Below are positions 8,618 through 20,145 of a stretch of DNA of 34,642 nt, in pieces. Where the stretch lies: the NCBI GenBank assembly GCA_024643455.1, contig JAHEMV010000001.1, positions 6,558 to 41,199 on the forward strand. Reading direction: 5' to 3'. Position 1 is the first letter of the stretch, and every line of letters begins with the position of its first letter. The position numbers and the translations under genes are program-made. This stretch comes from Cytophagales bacterium (lineage in GTDB: Bacteria; Bacteroidota; Bacteroidia; Cytophagales; Cyclobacteriaceae). The notes beneath the pieces are model-generated. The model was not told the origin of the DNA. It worked only from the letters and a program-made list of their open reading frames with translations, and did not search any database.

Positions 8618-11600
8618 ATATCATAGGCCAATATCGGAGCAAGCCATCTCTCAATTTCTTCAATTCCCATACCTTTTCTTCTTGCGTAATCTTCAACCTG
8701 GTCTTTTAATATTTTCCCCAAACCAAAATAACGTGACTCTTCATGAGCAAAATACCATCCACTAACTGTAGCTGCCGGATACATAGCATAGCTTTCAGTT
8801 AAGGTGACGCCTATTTCTTTTTCGACATCCAGCAAGTCAAATAGTTTTCTTTTTTCCAGATGATCCGGACATGCGGGATAACCCGGCGCGGGCCGTATTC
8901 CTGTATAATTTTCCTTAATCAATTCTTCGTTTTGCAGCAGTTCGTCTGGAACATAACCCCAATATTCTTTTCTAACTTTTTGGTGTAAATACTCAGCAAA
9001 GGCCTCAGCAAGACGATCTGCCAGCGCTTTTGCCATAATGCTGTTATAGTCATCTAAATCTGCCTCATATTTTTTTGCCAATAAATCTGCTCCAAACCCA
9101 CAAGAAACAACAAAGGCGCCGATATAGTCGTTCTTTCCTGTTTCTTTTGGTGCTATAAAATCACTGAGAGCATAATTTGGTAAATTAGGTGCTTTTTTAT
9201 TTTGCTGCCTCAAAAAATTTAATGTTGTCAAAGCTATCTTTTCACTAGGATCTGAATTAGCATTTGAATCATAAACTATGACATCATCATCTTCAATAGA
9301 GTTTGCCTCAAAAAAACCAAATACTGCCTTGGCTTCCAATAATTTTTCATCAACAATTTTATTCAATAGTCGCAATGCATCTTCATGAAGTTTTCTTGCA
9401 GCTTCCCCTACTATTTCATCTTCCAATATCGCAGGATACTTCCCCGCGAGTTCCCAGGAAATAAAGAATGGGCCCCAGTCAATAAAAGGAATAAGATCAC
9501 CCAAATCCATGTTCAAAATCACCTTTTTCCCTAAAAAACTTGGTTTTTTAACCTTGAATCCACTCCAATCTATTTGCGTTTTTTTGGCCCGGGCATCCTG
9601 TATTGAAATGGACTTTTTCACTCCTTTCCTTTTTTCGTGATCTTCACGCAATTGTTGATACTCTACTTTTATTGCTGTTATCAATTCTTCCCTTTGGCTT
9701 GTTTCTTTAGAAGTTAGTCTACTAACCACAGGTACACTTTTCGATGCATCGATAACATGTATAACCGGACCACTATAATTTTGATCTATTTTTACTGAAG
9801 TATGAATCCTCGAGGTAGTAGCGCCTCCAATTAATAAGGGAATGGTAAATTTACGTCGTTCCATTTCTTTGGCGACATACACCATTTCATCAAGGGATGG
9901 AGTAATCAATCCGCTCAAACCAACAATATCCACTTTTTCCTTTATAGCGGTATCCAGGATTTTTTCCAGAGGTACCATAACCCCAAGATCAATGATTTCA
10001 TAGTTATTGCAAGCCAACACTACTCCGACAATATTTTTTCCAATATCATGTACATCGCCTTTCACGGTGGCAAGCAATATTTTCCCCGCAGTTTGTGCTC
10101 CACTTCCACCTCCAGCTTCTTCTTTGGCTTTTTCGATAAAGGGTATTAAATAGGCCACTGCCTTCTTCATAACCCTTGCACTTTTTACCACTTGTGGCAA
10201 AAACATTTTTCCTTCTCCAAACAAATCACCAACTATGCTCATCCCATCCATCAAAGGTCCCTCGATCACTTCGATAGGCTGGTCAAACAATTGTCTTGCT
10301 TGTTCAGTGTCTTCTTCTATAAACTCAACAATACCCTTTATTAATGCATGACTAAGGCGTTTCCCAACAGGCCATTTTCTCCATACATCATCTTTTTCTA
10401 ATTTTTTCCCTGCACCTTTAACCTTTTCGGCATAATCAACCAATCGCTCTGTCGCATCATCTCTTCTATTCAGTAATACATCTTCCACTCGCTCAAGAAG
10501 GTCTTTAGGTATCTCCTCATATACTTCAATCATTCCAGCATTGACAATTCCCATATCGAGACCTGCCTTTATAGCATGGTATAAAAATGCAGAATGGATG
10601 GCTTCTCTTACCAGGTTATTCCCACGAAATGAAAAAGAAACATTGCTTACTCCGCCACTAACTTTTGCGCCTGGTAGATTTTTCTTAATCCATTTTGTGG
10701 CATTAATAAAATCAACCGCATAATTGTTATGCTCCTCGATTCCAGTTGCAACAGTTAAAATATTTGGATCAAAAATTATATCTTCCGCTGCAAATCCCAC
10801 TTCCCTGACCAGAATATCATAGGAACGCTTACATATTTCAATTCTTCGTTCATAAGAGTCAGCCTGTCCTTGTTCATCAAAAGCCATGACCACAGTTGCT
10901 GCTCCGTATTTTTTTATAAGTTTAGCGCGTTGCTTAAACGCCTCCTCTCCTTCTTTGAGTGAAATTGAATTAACGACACTTTTACCCTGTGTGCATTTTA
11001 ATCCCGCCTCGATTACTGACCATTTTGACGAATCAATCATGATTGGCAATTTGGCAATATCTGGTTCAGAGGCAATAAGATTCAGGAAACGGGTCATGGC
11101 CGCTTCAGAATCAAGCATACCTTCATCCATATTGACATCAATAATTTGAGCCCCTCCCTCGACTTGATTTAATGCCACAGCTAATGCTTCGTCATATTTA
11201 TCTTCTTTAATTAGACGCTCAAATATTTTAGAACCTGTAACATTGGTTCTTTCCCCAATATTCACAAACATGGTATCGGGTTTTATTGTGAGCGGTTCTA
11301 AGCCGCTTAGATGTAAAAAACCATCCGATTTGTTTACTTTTCTTGGCTTGTACTGTGCCACTTCATTGGCGATAGCACGAATATGATCTGGAGTTGTGCC
11401 ACAACATCCTCCAACAATATTTACAAGACCTTCGGCTGCAAATTCACCAAGAATTGTGGCAGTATATTCAGGAGACTCATCATATTGGCCAAATTCATTT
11501 GGCAATCCAGCATTGGGATGTACGCTGATTGGAACATGTGCAATTCTGGATAGCTCCCTGATATAATTTCGCATCATGTCAGCTCCTAAGGCACAATTCA

Positions 11601-12321
11601 AGCCAATACTCAGGATCTCCATATGTGAAATAGAATACCAAAACGCCTCTGTTGTCTGTCCTGATAATGTCCTGCCTGAAGCATCTGTAATTGTCCCAGA
11701 AACCATTACTGGAACTTTCTTATTTCGTTCTTCAAACAATCCGGAAATAGCAAAAAGTGCTGCTTTGGCATTGAGTGTATCGAAAATGGTTTCAACCATT
11801 AGTAAATCAACTCCGCCATCCAGAAGGGCACCTGCCTGTTCTTTATAAATGTCAACCAATTGGTCAAAAGTAATGGCACGGTAACCTGGGTCATTAACGT
11901 CAGGTGAAAGCGATGTTGTTTTATTTGTAGGTCCAAGTGATCCAGCAACAAATCTAGGCTTTAATGGATTTTGATCCGTAATTTCCTTGGCTACCTCTTT
12001 TGCGATTTTGGCAGCCTGAAAATTTAGATCATAAACAACCAATTCAGTTTTATAATCTGCCTGACCGAGGGATGTACCACTAAATGTGTTGGTAAGCAAT
12101 ATATCTGCTCCAGCACGTAGATATTCGCGTTCAATATCTTTTATAATATCCGGTTGGGTGAGAACCAATATATCATTATTCCCCTTTAAAGAACTTGAAT
12201 GATCCTTAAAACGTTCTCCTCTGAAGTCTTCTTCTGAAAGTTTATAATTTTGGATCATAGTACCCATTGCACCATCCAGAATCAGTATTCTTTCTTTTAA
12301 AATTGATTTAATGTCGTTCAA
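8614..12321 (-). CDS. metH: Methionine synthase, cobalamin-dependent; start revised to TTG at 12321 (ORF track start 12435 lies inside a riboswitch)
   Basis: Hcy, pterin-binding, B12 ([18 protein letters not shown]) and activation domains; [11 protein letters not shown] zinc motif. Conserved homology begins at [23 protein letters not shown]. The extra residues of the track ORF are translated S-box sequence and leader. Confidence 0.96.
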   Translation of the reverse strand: MNDIKSILKERILILDGAMGTMIQNYKLSEEDFRGERFKDHSSSLKGNNDILVLTQPDIIKDIEREYLRAGADILLTNTFSGTSLGQADYKTELVVYDLNFQAAKIAKEVAKEITDQNPLKPRFVAGSLGPTNKTTSLSPDVNDPGYRAITFDQLVDIYKEQAGALLDGGVDLLMVETIFDTLNAKAALFAISGLFEERNKKVPVMVSGTITDASGRTLSGQTTEAFWYSISHMEILSIGLNCALGADMMRNYIRELSRIAHVPISVHPNAGLPNEFGQYDESPEYTATILGEFAAEGLVNIVGGCCGTTPDHIRAIANEVAQYKPRKVNKSDGFLHLSGLEPLTIKPDTMFVNIGERTNVTGSKIFERLIKEDKYDEALAVALNQVEGGAQIIDVNMDEGMLDSEAAMTRFLNLIASEPDIAKLPIMIDSSKWSVIEAGLKCTQGKSVVNSISLKEGEEAFKQRAKLIKKYGAATVVMAFDEQGQADSYERRIEICKRSYDILVREVGFAAEDIIFDPNILTVATGIEEHNNYAVDFINATKWIKKNLPGAKVSGGVSNVSFSFRGNNLVREAIHSAFLYHAIKAGLDMGIVNAGMIEVYEEIPKDLLERVEDVLLNRRDDATERLVDYAEKVKGAGKKLEKDDVWRKWPVGKRLSHALIKGIVEFIEEDTEQARQLFDQPIEVIEGPLMDGMSIVGDLFGEGKMFLPQVVKSARVMKKAVAYLIPFIEKAKEEAGGGSGAQTAGKILLATVKGDVHDIGKNIVGVVLACNNYEIIDLGVMVPLEKILDTAIKEKVDIVGLSGLITPSLDEMVYVAKEMERRKFTIPLLIGGATTSRIHTSVKIDQNYSGPVIHVIDASKSVPVVSRLTSKETSQREELITAIKVEYQQLREDHEKRKGVKKSISIQDARAKKTQIDWSGFKVKKPSFLGKKVILNMDLGDLIPFIDWGPFFISWELAGKYPAILEDEIVGEAARKLHEDALRLLNKIVDEKLLEAKAVFGFFEANSIEDDDVIVYDSNANSDPSEKIALTTLNFLRQQNKKAPNLPNYALSDFIAPKETGKNDYIGAFVVSCGFGADLLAKKYEADLDDYNSIMAKALADRLAEAFAEYLHQKVRKEYWGYVPDELLQNEELIKENYTGIRPAPGYPACPDHLEKRKLFDLLDVEKEIGVTLTESYAMYPAATVSGWYFAHEESRYFGLGKILKDQVEDYARRKGMGIEEIERWLAPILAYDI

Positions 12322-12381
12322 TTTAATATTGTTTTGATTGTTTTTACTTCCCAGTAGAATCTTAAGAATATAGGCGAGATG

Positions 12382-12474
12382 CTTATCTTTCTTGGTTTTC
12401 CAAGCGGGAATTGGCACCTTTGACCAGGTTGCCAAGACATCTCAGGGCCCGATCCCTCAGTCTTTCTGGATAAG
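12382..12474 (-). ncRNA. SAM-I (S-box) riboswitch aptamer in the metH leader
   Basis: Reverse complement: CTTATCCAGAAAGACTGAGGGATCGGGCCCTGAGATGTCTTGGCAACCTGGTCAAAGGTGCCAATTCCCGCTTGGAAAACCAAGAAAGATAAG. P1 CTTATC/GATAAG, core AGGGA...GGCCC...GGCAACC, AAAGGTGCCAATTCC, terminal CTTGG-AAAA-CCAAG stem and GAAAGATAAG match the S-box consensus. Confidence 0.95.
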
Positions 12475-12479
12475 TTTAG

Positions 12480-12487
12480 CAAATATA
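12480..12487 (-). promoter_or_regulatory. Candidate Bacteroidota -7 promoter box (TATATTTG) driving the S-box-metH transcript
   Basis: Perfect TAnnTTTG match ending 5 nt before P1 of the riboswitch, placing +1 near the aptamer start; no clear -33 TTTG. Confidence 0.55.
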
Positions 12488-12544
12488 TTTTATTACTATT
12501 GAAATATTACTATTCCCACTTGAGATCATTTAAATCTCCAATAA

Positions 12545-14659
12545 TTATATCAATTCAACTTGTTCTATTTCCTCCTTAGTCACCGCAAAGAATTTTTTAT
12601 GAACGTTATATTCTGTTTCTGGATCAGATATTTTCACTTCATACGTTCCATCCTCCTTCATCCTATAAGCATTTACATTATCTTTCAAATTGTAATTAAG
12701 AATATTCATTACCTGTTTTTTAAGCAGCGGATCGATGACCATAAATAGTGATTCGATCCTTCTATCAAAGCTGCGAACCATAATATCCGCACTCCCACCA
12801 TAAATTTTAGGATCTCCATCGTTGTGAAAATAATAAATCCTGGAATGTTCTAAATACTCTCCCACAATGGATATCACCTCAATATTTTCACTTAAGCCTT
12901 TCCTGCCTGGACGTAAACTGCATATTCCCCGAACAATAAGTTTAACAGGAACACCGGCTTGAGAAGCTTTGTATAGTTCTTTGATCGTTTCCTTGTCTTG
13001 CAGTGAATTTATTTTTATGATAATACCGCTCTTCAATCCCTTCTTTGCATTTAGCGTCTCTGCTTTGATCAGGTTGACAATTTGAACCCTCATATCTTTA
13101 GGAGCAGTGAGCAAATATTTATATATCCTGGGGATAGAATGCCCTGTAATGGCATTAAAAAACTCAGATACATCGTGAGCATAGATCTCATTGGATGTCA
13201 TAATTCCCCAGTCTGTATATAGTTTTGAAGTAGTTTCATTGTAATTGCCACTGGACATGTGGACATACCTTGTCACTTTTTCACCTTCTTTTCTTACAAT
13301 CAATAAAAGCTTAGTATGTGTTTTTACATCCTGGATTCCATAAATCACAAAGCAACCTGCATCCTGCAACCTTTTTGCTTCTCTCAAATTGTTTTCTTCA
13401 TCAAATCGTGCCTTTACTTCAAAAAGTACGGAAACATGTTTTCCATTTTCAGCGGCTTTTAATAAAGCTGCTGTAACTCGTGAATCATCAGCAAGTCGGT
13501 AAATGGTGATTTTAATAGAAAGTACTTTCGGATCTTCAGCAGAACTTTCAAGTAATTCAAGCAACGGTTCAAAGCTGTTAAAAGGAAGATGCAATAGCAC
13601 ATCCCGCTCTTTTAAAATTTCAAAGATGGTTTCCTCTGACCCAATATCTAGCATAGAAATTGGTTTTACAGGAGGATGGAGCTTGGGTACTTTATTTTTA
13701 AATTCCCGGTGCTTGATTATTTGCCAAAAAGCGGTGTAGTCAAATAAATTGGTCTCTCCTACCTCAAAAATATTTTCATCTTCAAGGTCCCATCGATTTT
13801 TCAGTACCCTGATCATCCAGTTGTTGGGATTCTCATCGACTTCGATACGTACAACTCTACCTGTCTTTCGAGTTTTTAGTTTTCGACGGAGTTCTTCAAG
13901 GAAATTTACGTCAATGTCATCACTTTCATCAAGTGTAAAATCGCCATTTCTGGTAATTCTAAAAAGATTGACGGATTCAATACTAATATTTCTGAATAGC
14001 TTATGAATAAAAGTACGAATAACTTCTTCTATGGTCACAAAAACGAGTTGATCTTCTCTGTTAATCTCGAAAAAACGTGGAAGATTAGTCGGAATCTGAA
14101 TAAACGACAACCTTCTTTTTTCGATCTCATCACGCTGATCTATTGTTACCACTCCAAAAATTAAGAGTTTGTTTACCAACATTGGAAATGTATGGTAGCT
14201 ATCAAAAACCATCGGCGTGAGCATCGGAAAAATGGTCTTTTTAAAGTAATCCTTTACTTTCCCTTTTTCTGTTTCCTTTAACTCATTAAATCTTAATATT
14301 TCAAAGCCATTCTTTTTGAAATTGGGCCGGATTTCATCGATATAGTGAGTAGTCTGCTCCTTAAAAAACTCACGTATTTCCAAAAATAATTTCTTTTTGA
14401 AAGGAATCTCCCGAAGTGTCGAATAGTCAATTCGCTCCTTGCTATAATCGAGGTAGTTATACAAACTACCAACCCTAATCATAAAAAATTCATCGAGGTT
14501 TGAGGAAGTGATGGCCATGAACTTTAGCTTTTCGAAAAAATTTAGTTCAGGTTTTTTTGCCTGATCCAGAACCCGTTGATTAAATTTTAACCAGCTTAAA
14601 TCCCGACTTATAAAATTACTCCTTCCTATTTGAGTTGTTGTGCGATCAGTCACTACCAT
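12545..14659 (-). CDS. ppk1: Polyphosphate kinase 1
   Basis: 704 aa; ISRDLSWLKFNQRVLDQA, SSNLDEFFMIRVGSL, VLFEVKARFDEENNL, HMSSGNYNETTSKLYTDWG motifs. Confidence 0.97.
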   Translation of the reverse strand: MVVTDRTTTQIGRSNFISRDLSWLKFNQRVLDQAKKPELNFFEKLKFMAITSSNLDEFFMIRVGSLYNYLDYSKERIDYSTLREIPFKKKLFLEIREFFKEQTTHYIDEIRPNFKKNGFEILRFNELKETEKGKVKDYFKKTIFPMLTPMVFDSYHTFPMLVNKLLIFGVVTIDQRDEIEKRRLSFIQIPTNLPRFFEINREDQLVFVTIEEVIRTFIHKLFRNISIESVNLFRITRNGDFTLDESDDIDVNFLEELRRKLKTRKTGRVVRIEVDENPNNWMIRVLKNRWDLEDENIFEVGETNLFDYTAFWQIIKHREFKNKVPKLHPPVKPISMLDIGSEETIFEILKERDVLLHLPFNSFEPLLELLESSAEDPKVLSIKITIYRLADDSRVTAALLKAAENGKHVSVLFEVKARFDEENNLREAKRLQDAGCFVIYGIQDVKTHTKLLLIVRKEGEKVTRYVHMSSGNYNETTSKLYTDWGIMTSNEIYAHDVSEFFNAITGHSIPRIYKYLLTAPKDMRVQIVNLIKAETLNAKKGLKSGIIIKINSLQDKETIKELYKASQAGVPVKLIVRGICSLRPGRKGLSENIEVISIVGEYLEHSRIYYFHNDGDPKIYGGSADIMVRSFDRRIESLFMVIDPLLKKQVMNILNYNLKDNVNAYRMKEDGTYEVKISDPETEYNVHKKFFAVTKEEIEQVELI

Positions 14660-14677
14660 ATTCTTTTATTTATAAAC

Positions 14678-14712
14678 AAAAATAGGGTCCATATCCATAA
14701 ACCCTAATTTTT
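14678..14712 (-). terminator. Intrinsic terminator downstream of gyrB
   Basis: Minus strand AAAAATTAGGGTTTATGGATATGGACCCTATTTTT: AGGGT/ACCCT stem flanked by A-tract and T-tract, between the gyrB stop (14730) and the ppk1 start (14659). Confidence 0.65.
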
Positions 14713-14729
14713 GATATGTCCAGAAACTA

Positions 14730-16730
<2,001 letters not shown>

Positions 16731-16824
16731 TTATGCACTAGATTCTAAAATAAATTCAAAAAAGACAGCTCTCTAATAGAAAATATTTTCTTCATAATAG
16801 TTTCATTTTGATCTATGCAATTAT

Positions 16825-17190
16825 TCAGAATTGTCCTGTACTTAGCAAAACAAGATTGCAGGCATATTCTACCTCTATTCCCTGCTTTCCAGCCATCGCT
16901 CCAAGTTCCATATTTTCAGCGCCTGGATTAAAAATCAATCGTTTTGGATGCAGACTCAAAATGTAGTCATACCATTCTTTTTGATGTGTCGGATTGAGAT
17001 AAATTGTTACTGTGTGCACTTCAGCTACTGGTGGTTTTGCTCGCAGATCAAGGATGGATTTACCGAGTATTTCTCCCTTCTTTATTCCAACAGGCACAAA
17101 CTCAAAACCAGCCTGATCCAACATAATACATGCAAGGTTTGAATATCTCGATTTATTTGGGCTAGCTCCCATAACCACTGTTTTTTTCAT
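16825..17190 (-). CDS. CoA-binding domain protein (CoA_binding_2 type)
   Basis: 121 aa; KKTVVMGASPNKSRYSNLACIMLDQAGFEFVPVG Rossmann start and RLIFNPGAEN motif. Confidence 0.82.
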   Translation of the reverse strand: MKKTVVMGASPNKSRYSNLACIMLDQAGFEFVPVGIKKGEILGKSILDLRAKPPVAEVHTVTIYLNPTHQKEWYDYILSLHPKRLIFNPGAENMELGAMAGKQGIEVEYACNLVLLSTGQF

Positions 17191-17392
17191 ATTTCTATTT
17201 ACTGCATTTTAAAAACTTATTTCCGGTCAAACTGCTTAATGGTCGTGTCGCTTTTGTGGATTGACAATAATAATTGACTATTTAACAATTTTAATGTCCT
17301 TTAGGTTTATTTGCATTAACTTTAGGAATTTATTTTAAGGGATTAAACCTTTTTTGGAAAGCATCATCTAATCCATCAAATTCGATTGCATC

Positions 17393-17932
17393 TTGGACGA
17401 CAAAGAGCTACTCGTAAAGTTGAAAGACCCGGAATCCAGAAACTATGGGTTCAATTTGATGGTGCGAAAATACCAACAGAAAATCTATTGGCACGTCCGA
17501 AAAATGGTTATTGATCATGACGACGCAGATGATCTTGTGCAGGAGGTTTTTGTAAAGGTGTGGAAAAATATAGATGACTTCCGAGAAGACGCTCAATTAT
17601 TTACCTGGGTTTATCGAATAGCAACCAATGAATGCTTAAATTTTCTTCGAAAGAAAAAAAATCGTTTTTTTATCCCAATTCATGATGTCCAGCACGAATT
17701 ATCAAGAAAATTAGATAGTTCGTCATATGTTGATGGAGATGAAATTCAAATAAAGCTACAAAAGGCTTTGCTGAAATTACCAGATAAACAAAGGTTGGTA
17801 TTTAATATGAAATATTTTGATGAATTGAAATATGAAGAAATTGCAGAAATCACTGAAACAAGTGTGGGAAGCCTGAAGGCAAGCTACCATCATGCAGTAA
17901 AAAAAATTGAAGAATCCCTTAAATCGGATTAA
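17393..17932 (+). CDS. RNA polymerase sigma-70 factor, ECF subfamily (TTG start)
   Basis: MVRKYQQKIYWHVRKMVIDHDDADDLVQEVFVKVWKNIDDFREDAQLFTWVYRIATNECLNFLRKKK (sigma2) and LPDKQRLVFNMKYFDELKYEEIAEITETSVGSLKASYHHAVKKIEE (sigma4). Confidence 0.95.
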   Translation: MDDKELLVKLKDPESRNYGFNLMVRKYQQKIYWHVRKMVIDHDDADDLVQEVFVKVWKNIDDFREDAQLFTWVYRIATNECLNFLRKKKNRFFIPIHDVQHELSRKLDSSSYVDGDEIQIKLQKALLKLPDKQRLVFNMKYFDELKYEEIAEITETSVGSLKASYHHAVKKIEESLKSD

Positions 17933-17975
17933 ACCATTTAATACAGTTTATGTCTAATGTTTTAAATTGAATAAA

Positions 17976-18413
17976 ATGAAACTGGAAGATATCAAAAAAG
18001 AGAATATATACACTGTCCCTGATAAGTACTTTGATCAGTTACCGACCAGGATACAGACACGCGTATATAAGAAAAAACCAGTTTTTAGTTTATTATTCAA
18101 TTGGAATCTGGCCTATAAAATCGCCAGTCCAATAGCAATAGCTTTGTTGCTGGTGATTTACTTCGGGGTGCCAAGGTTTAGCAATTCGACACTAACTGCA
18201 GAAGAGATTCTTGCCCAGGTGAGTTCAGATGATTTGGTCGCTTATCTTCAAACTACGGATATTACTACTGATGAAATAATTGAAGAAATCGATTTTGCAA
18301 TCATAGATTTAGATTTTGATGATCAGGATCCAATTATGCAGGAAATGCAAATCAATGAAAAGGATATCGATGCATTGATGGATGAATACGGAATTGAAGA
18401 TGATTTATTATAG
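17976..18413 (+). CDS. Small single-TM protein, candidate anti-sigma-like partner; start refined to ATG at 17976
   Basis: Directly downstream of the ECF sigma gene; MKLEDIKKENIYTVPDKYFDQLPTRIQTRVY, one TM (IASPIAIALLLVIYFGV), acidic C-terminus. Confidence 0.7.
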   Translation: MKLEDIKKENIYTVPDKYFDQLPTRIQTRVYKKKPVFSLLFNWNLAYKIASPIAIALLLVIYFGVPRFSNSTLTAEEILAQVSSDDLVAYLQTTDITTDEIIEEIDFAIIDLDFDDQDPIMQEMQINEKDIDALMDEYGIEDDLL

Positions 18414-18430
18414 ATATTAAAAAAAGTAAC

Positions 18431-18922
18431 ATGAAACGGGTACATATTTTCTTTATGCTCTTTTTCATATCCTTTGGGATCTTTGCCCAAAACAAGGATG
18501 CAATGAAAAAAATCGAAAGCGCACGAATTGCGTTGATTACAGAGCGACTTGGACTAACGCCAGATCAGGCAGAAAAATTCTGGCCGGTATATCGCGAGTA
18601 CAATTTACAACGACGGGAAATCCGTGAACAATTCCGAACGGAACGAGAACAAGCTGATGTGCAAAATATGAGTGAGGAAGAAAGCAAACAACTTGTTCAG
18701 AAATCCATGGATATGAAACAAAAGGAATTGAACCTTGAAAAGGAATATTCAAAAAGGCTTACTGAAGTGATTTCTACTCAACAACTCTTCAAGCTTAAAA
18801 ATGCAGAAAAAGATTTTCAGCAAATGTTATTAAACCGTATACAAGAGCAGCGTCAGATGCAGGATCAAAATCAAAAAATGATGCAAAGACGAGAAATGAT
18901 GAAGGACAGAAACAATAATTGA
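18431..18922 (+). CDS. Secreted helical Spy/CpxP-like protein
   Basis: Signal peptide MKRVHIFFMLFFISFGIFAQ; IALITERLGLTPDQAEKFWPVYREYNLQRREIREQFR with an LTxxQ-like motif; Gln/Met-rich helical C-terminus. Confidence 0.7.
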   Translation: MKRVHIFFMLFFISFGIFAQNKDAMKKIESARIALITERLGLTPDQAEKFWPVYREYNLQRREIREQFRTEREQADVQNMSEEESKQLVQKSMDMKQKELNLEKEYSKRLTEVISTQQLFKLKNAEKDFQQMLLNRIQEQRQMQDQNQKMMQRREMMKDRNNN

Positions 18923-18990
18923 TAAAAACGGTAGTTTTGCATTAAACTACCTGAAAGCGTTTTGTCGTACTACCCGAAAAAATAATTGTT

Positions 18991-20091
18991 TTGAACCATT
19001 ATACGAGACATATATTAATCACTCTATTTTTTTGTGTACAATTTGTACCCAAAATCCATGCTCAGGCTAGCGATTATGACTCATTGCTCAATTATTATTT
19101 AAAAAGCGATTCTGTTCTACTGGATCAACTGGAACTGGAGCTTGCAGCTGACACTATGGACATTATGGAATTGTTGGATAATTTGCTCAATGTCGATTAT
19201 CGGTATTCGCAACTTTCCATGCGACTTGGATACACCAGCAATATTACGTATGCTGGAAGAAATTTTGGAATCGATCAGCATGGATTTACAACAGGACTTA
19301 CTTACTACCACAAGACCGGACTTTTTGCTGATGTTTCTGGTTATTGGAACAGTAACCTAAACCCAAATTATAATCCGACCATAACTTCATTAGGATATTT
19401 AGGGAAATTCAGTAAAAAATGGACTTACACCACAAGCTATGATCACTACTTCTATAATATTCCAGACAGTAGTGAAGCCTATTATTCGATTACAAATAGC
19501 CTGAACACATCGACCTATTTTGAAGTTGGAAAACTCACCCTGGCTGCTGATTATTCCTATCTTTTTGGTGAGCAAGATGCCCACCGCTTGAGAGCAAATT
19601 TAATGTACACATTTTCAAAAAAAAACTGGGGATTTATTGATCGCTTTGTATTTATGCCAACCGCATCCATTTTATTTGGAAACGCGGACATCTACAATAT
19701 TACACCAATATATCTCGAGATGAACTATCGTACCCGTTTTGAACTCCGGCAGCTTATGAATGATGAATATGGTATAAACGCAGTCTCCTATCTTTGGCAT
19801 CACAACCGTTTAAGGTATTTACAATTAGAAAAAATAGTCTATGAACAGAACAAGGATTTATTTACAGATTATCAAATCACTTCAAACAATGTCTTTGGCA
19901 TCATGAATTATAGTCTGTCTGTTCCGGTCTATTTTTACGTCAATAATTTCACTTTTGCATTATCCTACCATTACAACATACCTGTATCTCTGCCTGGCGA
20001 AGATTTAAATTTAGAGCCAAACAGCTATATTGGCGCTTCACTGATGTACAACATTCCTTTTCTGAAGAAAAAGAAAAATAGTTTGCTTTAA
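18991..20091 (+). CDS. Putative outer-membrane beta-barrel protein (TTG start)
   Basis: N-terminal signal (LITLFFCVQFVPKIHAQ) and alternating aromatic/polar strands (GFTTGLTYYHKTGLFADVSGYWNSN...). Confidence 0.6.
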   Translation: MNHYTRHILITLFFCVQFVPKIHAQASDYDSLLNYYLKSDSVLLDQLELELAADTMDIMELLDNLLNVDYRYSQLSMRLGYTSNITYAGRNFGIDQHGFTTGLTYYHKTGLFADVSGYWNSNLNPNYNPTITSLGYLGKFSKKWTYTTSYDHYFYNIPDSSEAYYSITNSLNTSTYFEVGKLTLAADYSYLFGEQDAHRLRANLMYTFSKKNWGFIDRFVFMPTASILFGNADIYNITPIYLEMNYRTRFELRQLMNDEYGINAVSYLWHHNRLRYLQLEKIVYEQNKDLFTDYQITSNNVFGIMNYSLSVPVYFYVNNFTFALSYHYNIPVSLPGEDLNLEPNSYIGASLMYNIPFLKKKKNSLL

Positions 20092-20115
20092 ATTTTGTTT
20101 GTTAATCATTGATTT

Positions 20116-20140
20116 GAATAAATTTGGATTTATTCCAAAT
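20116..20140 (+). repeat. Overlapping inverted repeats (two alternative hairpins) in the xseA leader
   Basis: GAATAAAT-TTGG-ATTTATTC (20116-20135) and ATTTGGA-TTTAT-TCCAAAT (20122-20140), ending 5 nt before the xseA ATG at 20146. Confidence 0.5.
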
Positions 20141-20145
20141 GGATT

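Noticed and set aside
8580-8765. Plus-strand 61-aa ORF at the J-domain/metH junction
   Set aside because: Alternate frame at the 3' end of one gene and antisense to another; no motif.
10541-11848. Plus-strand ORFs inside metH
   Set aside because: Antisense shadows of a highly conserved coding sequence.
12322-12435. N-terminal 38-residue extension of MetH in the ORF track
   Set aside because: Translated riboswitch and leader sequence, not protein.
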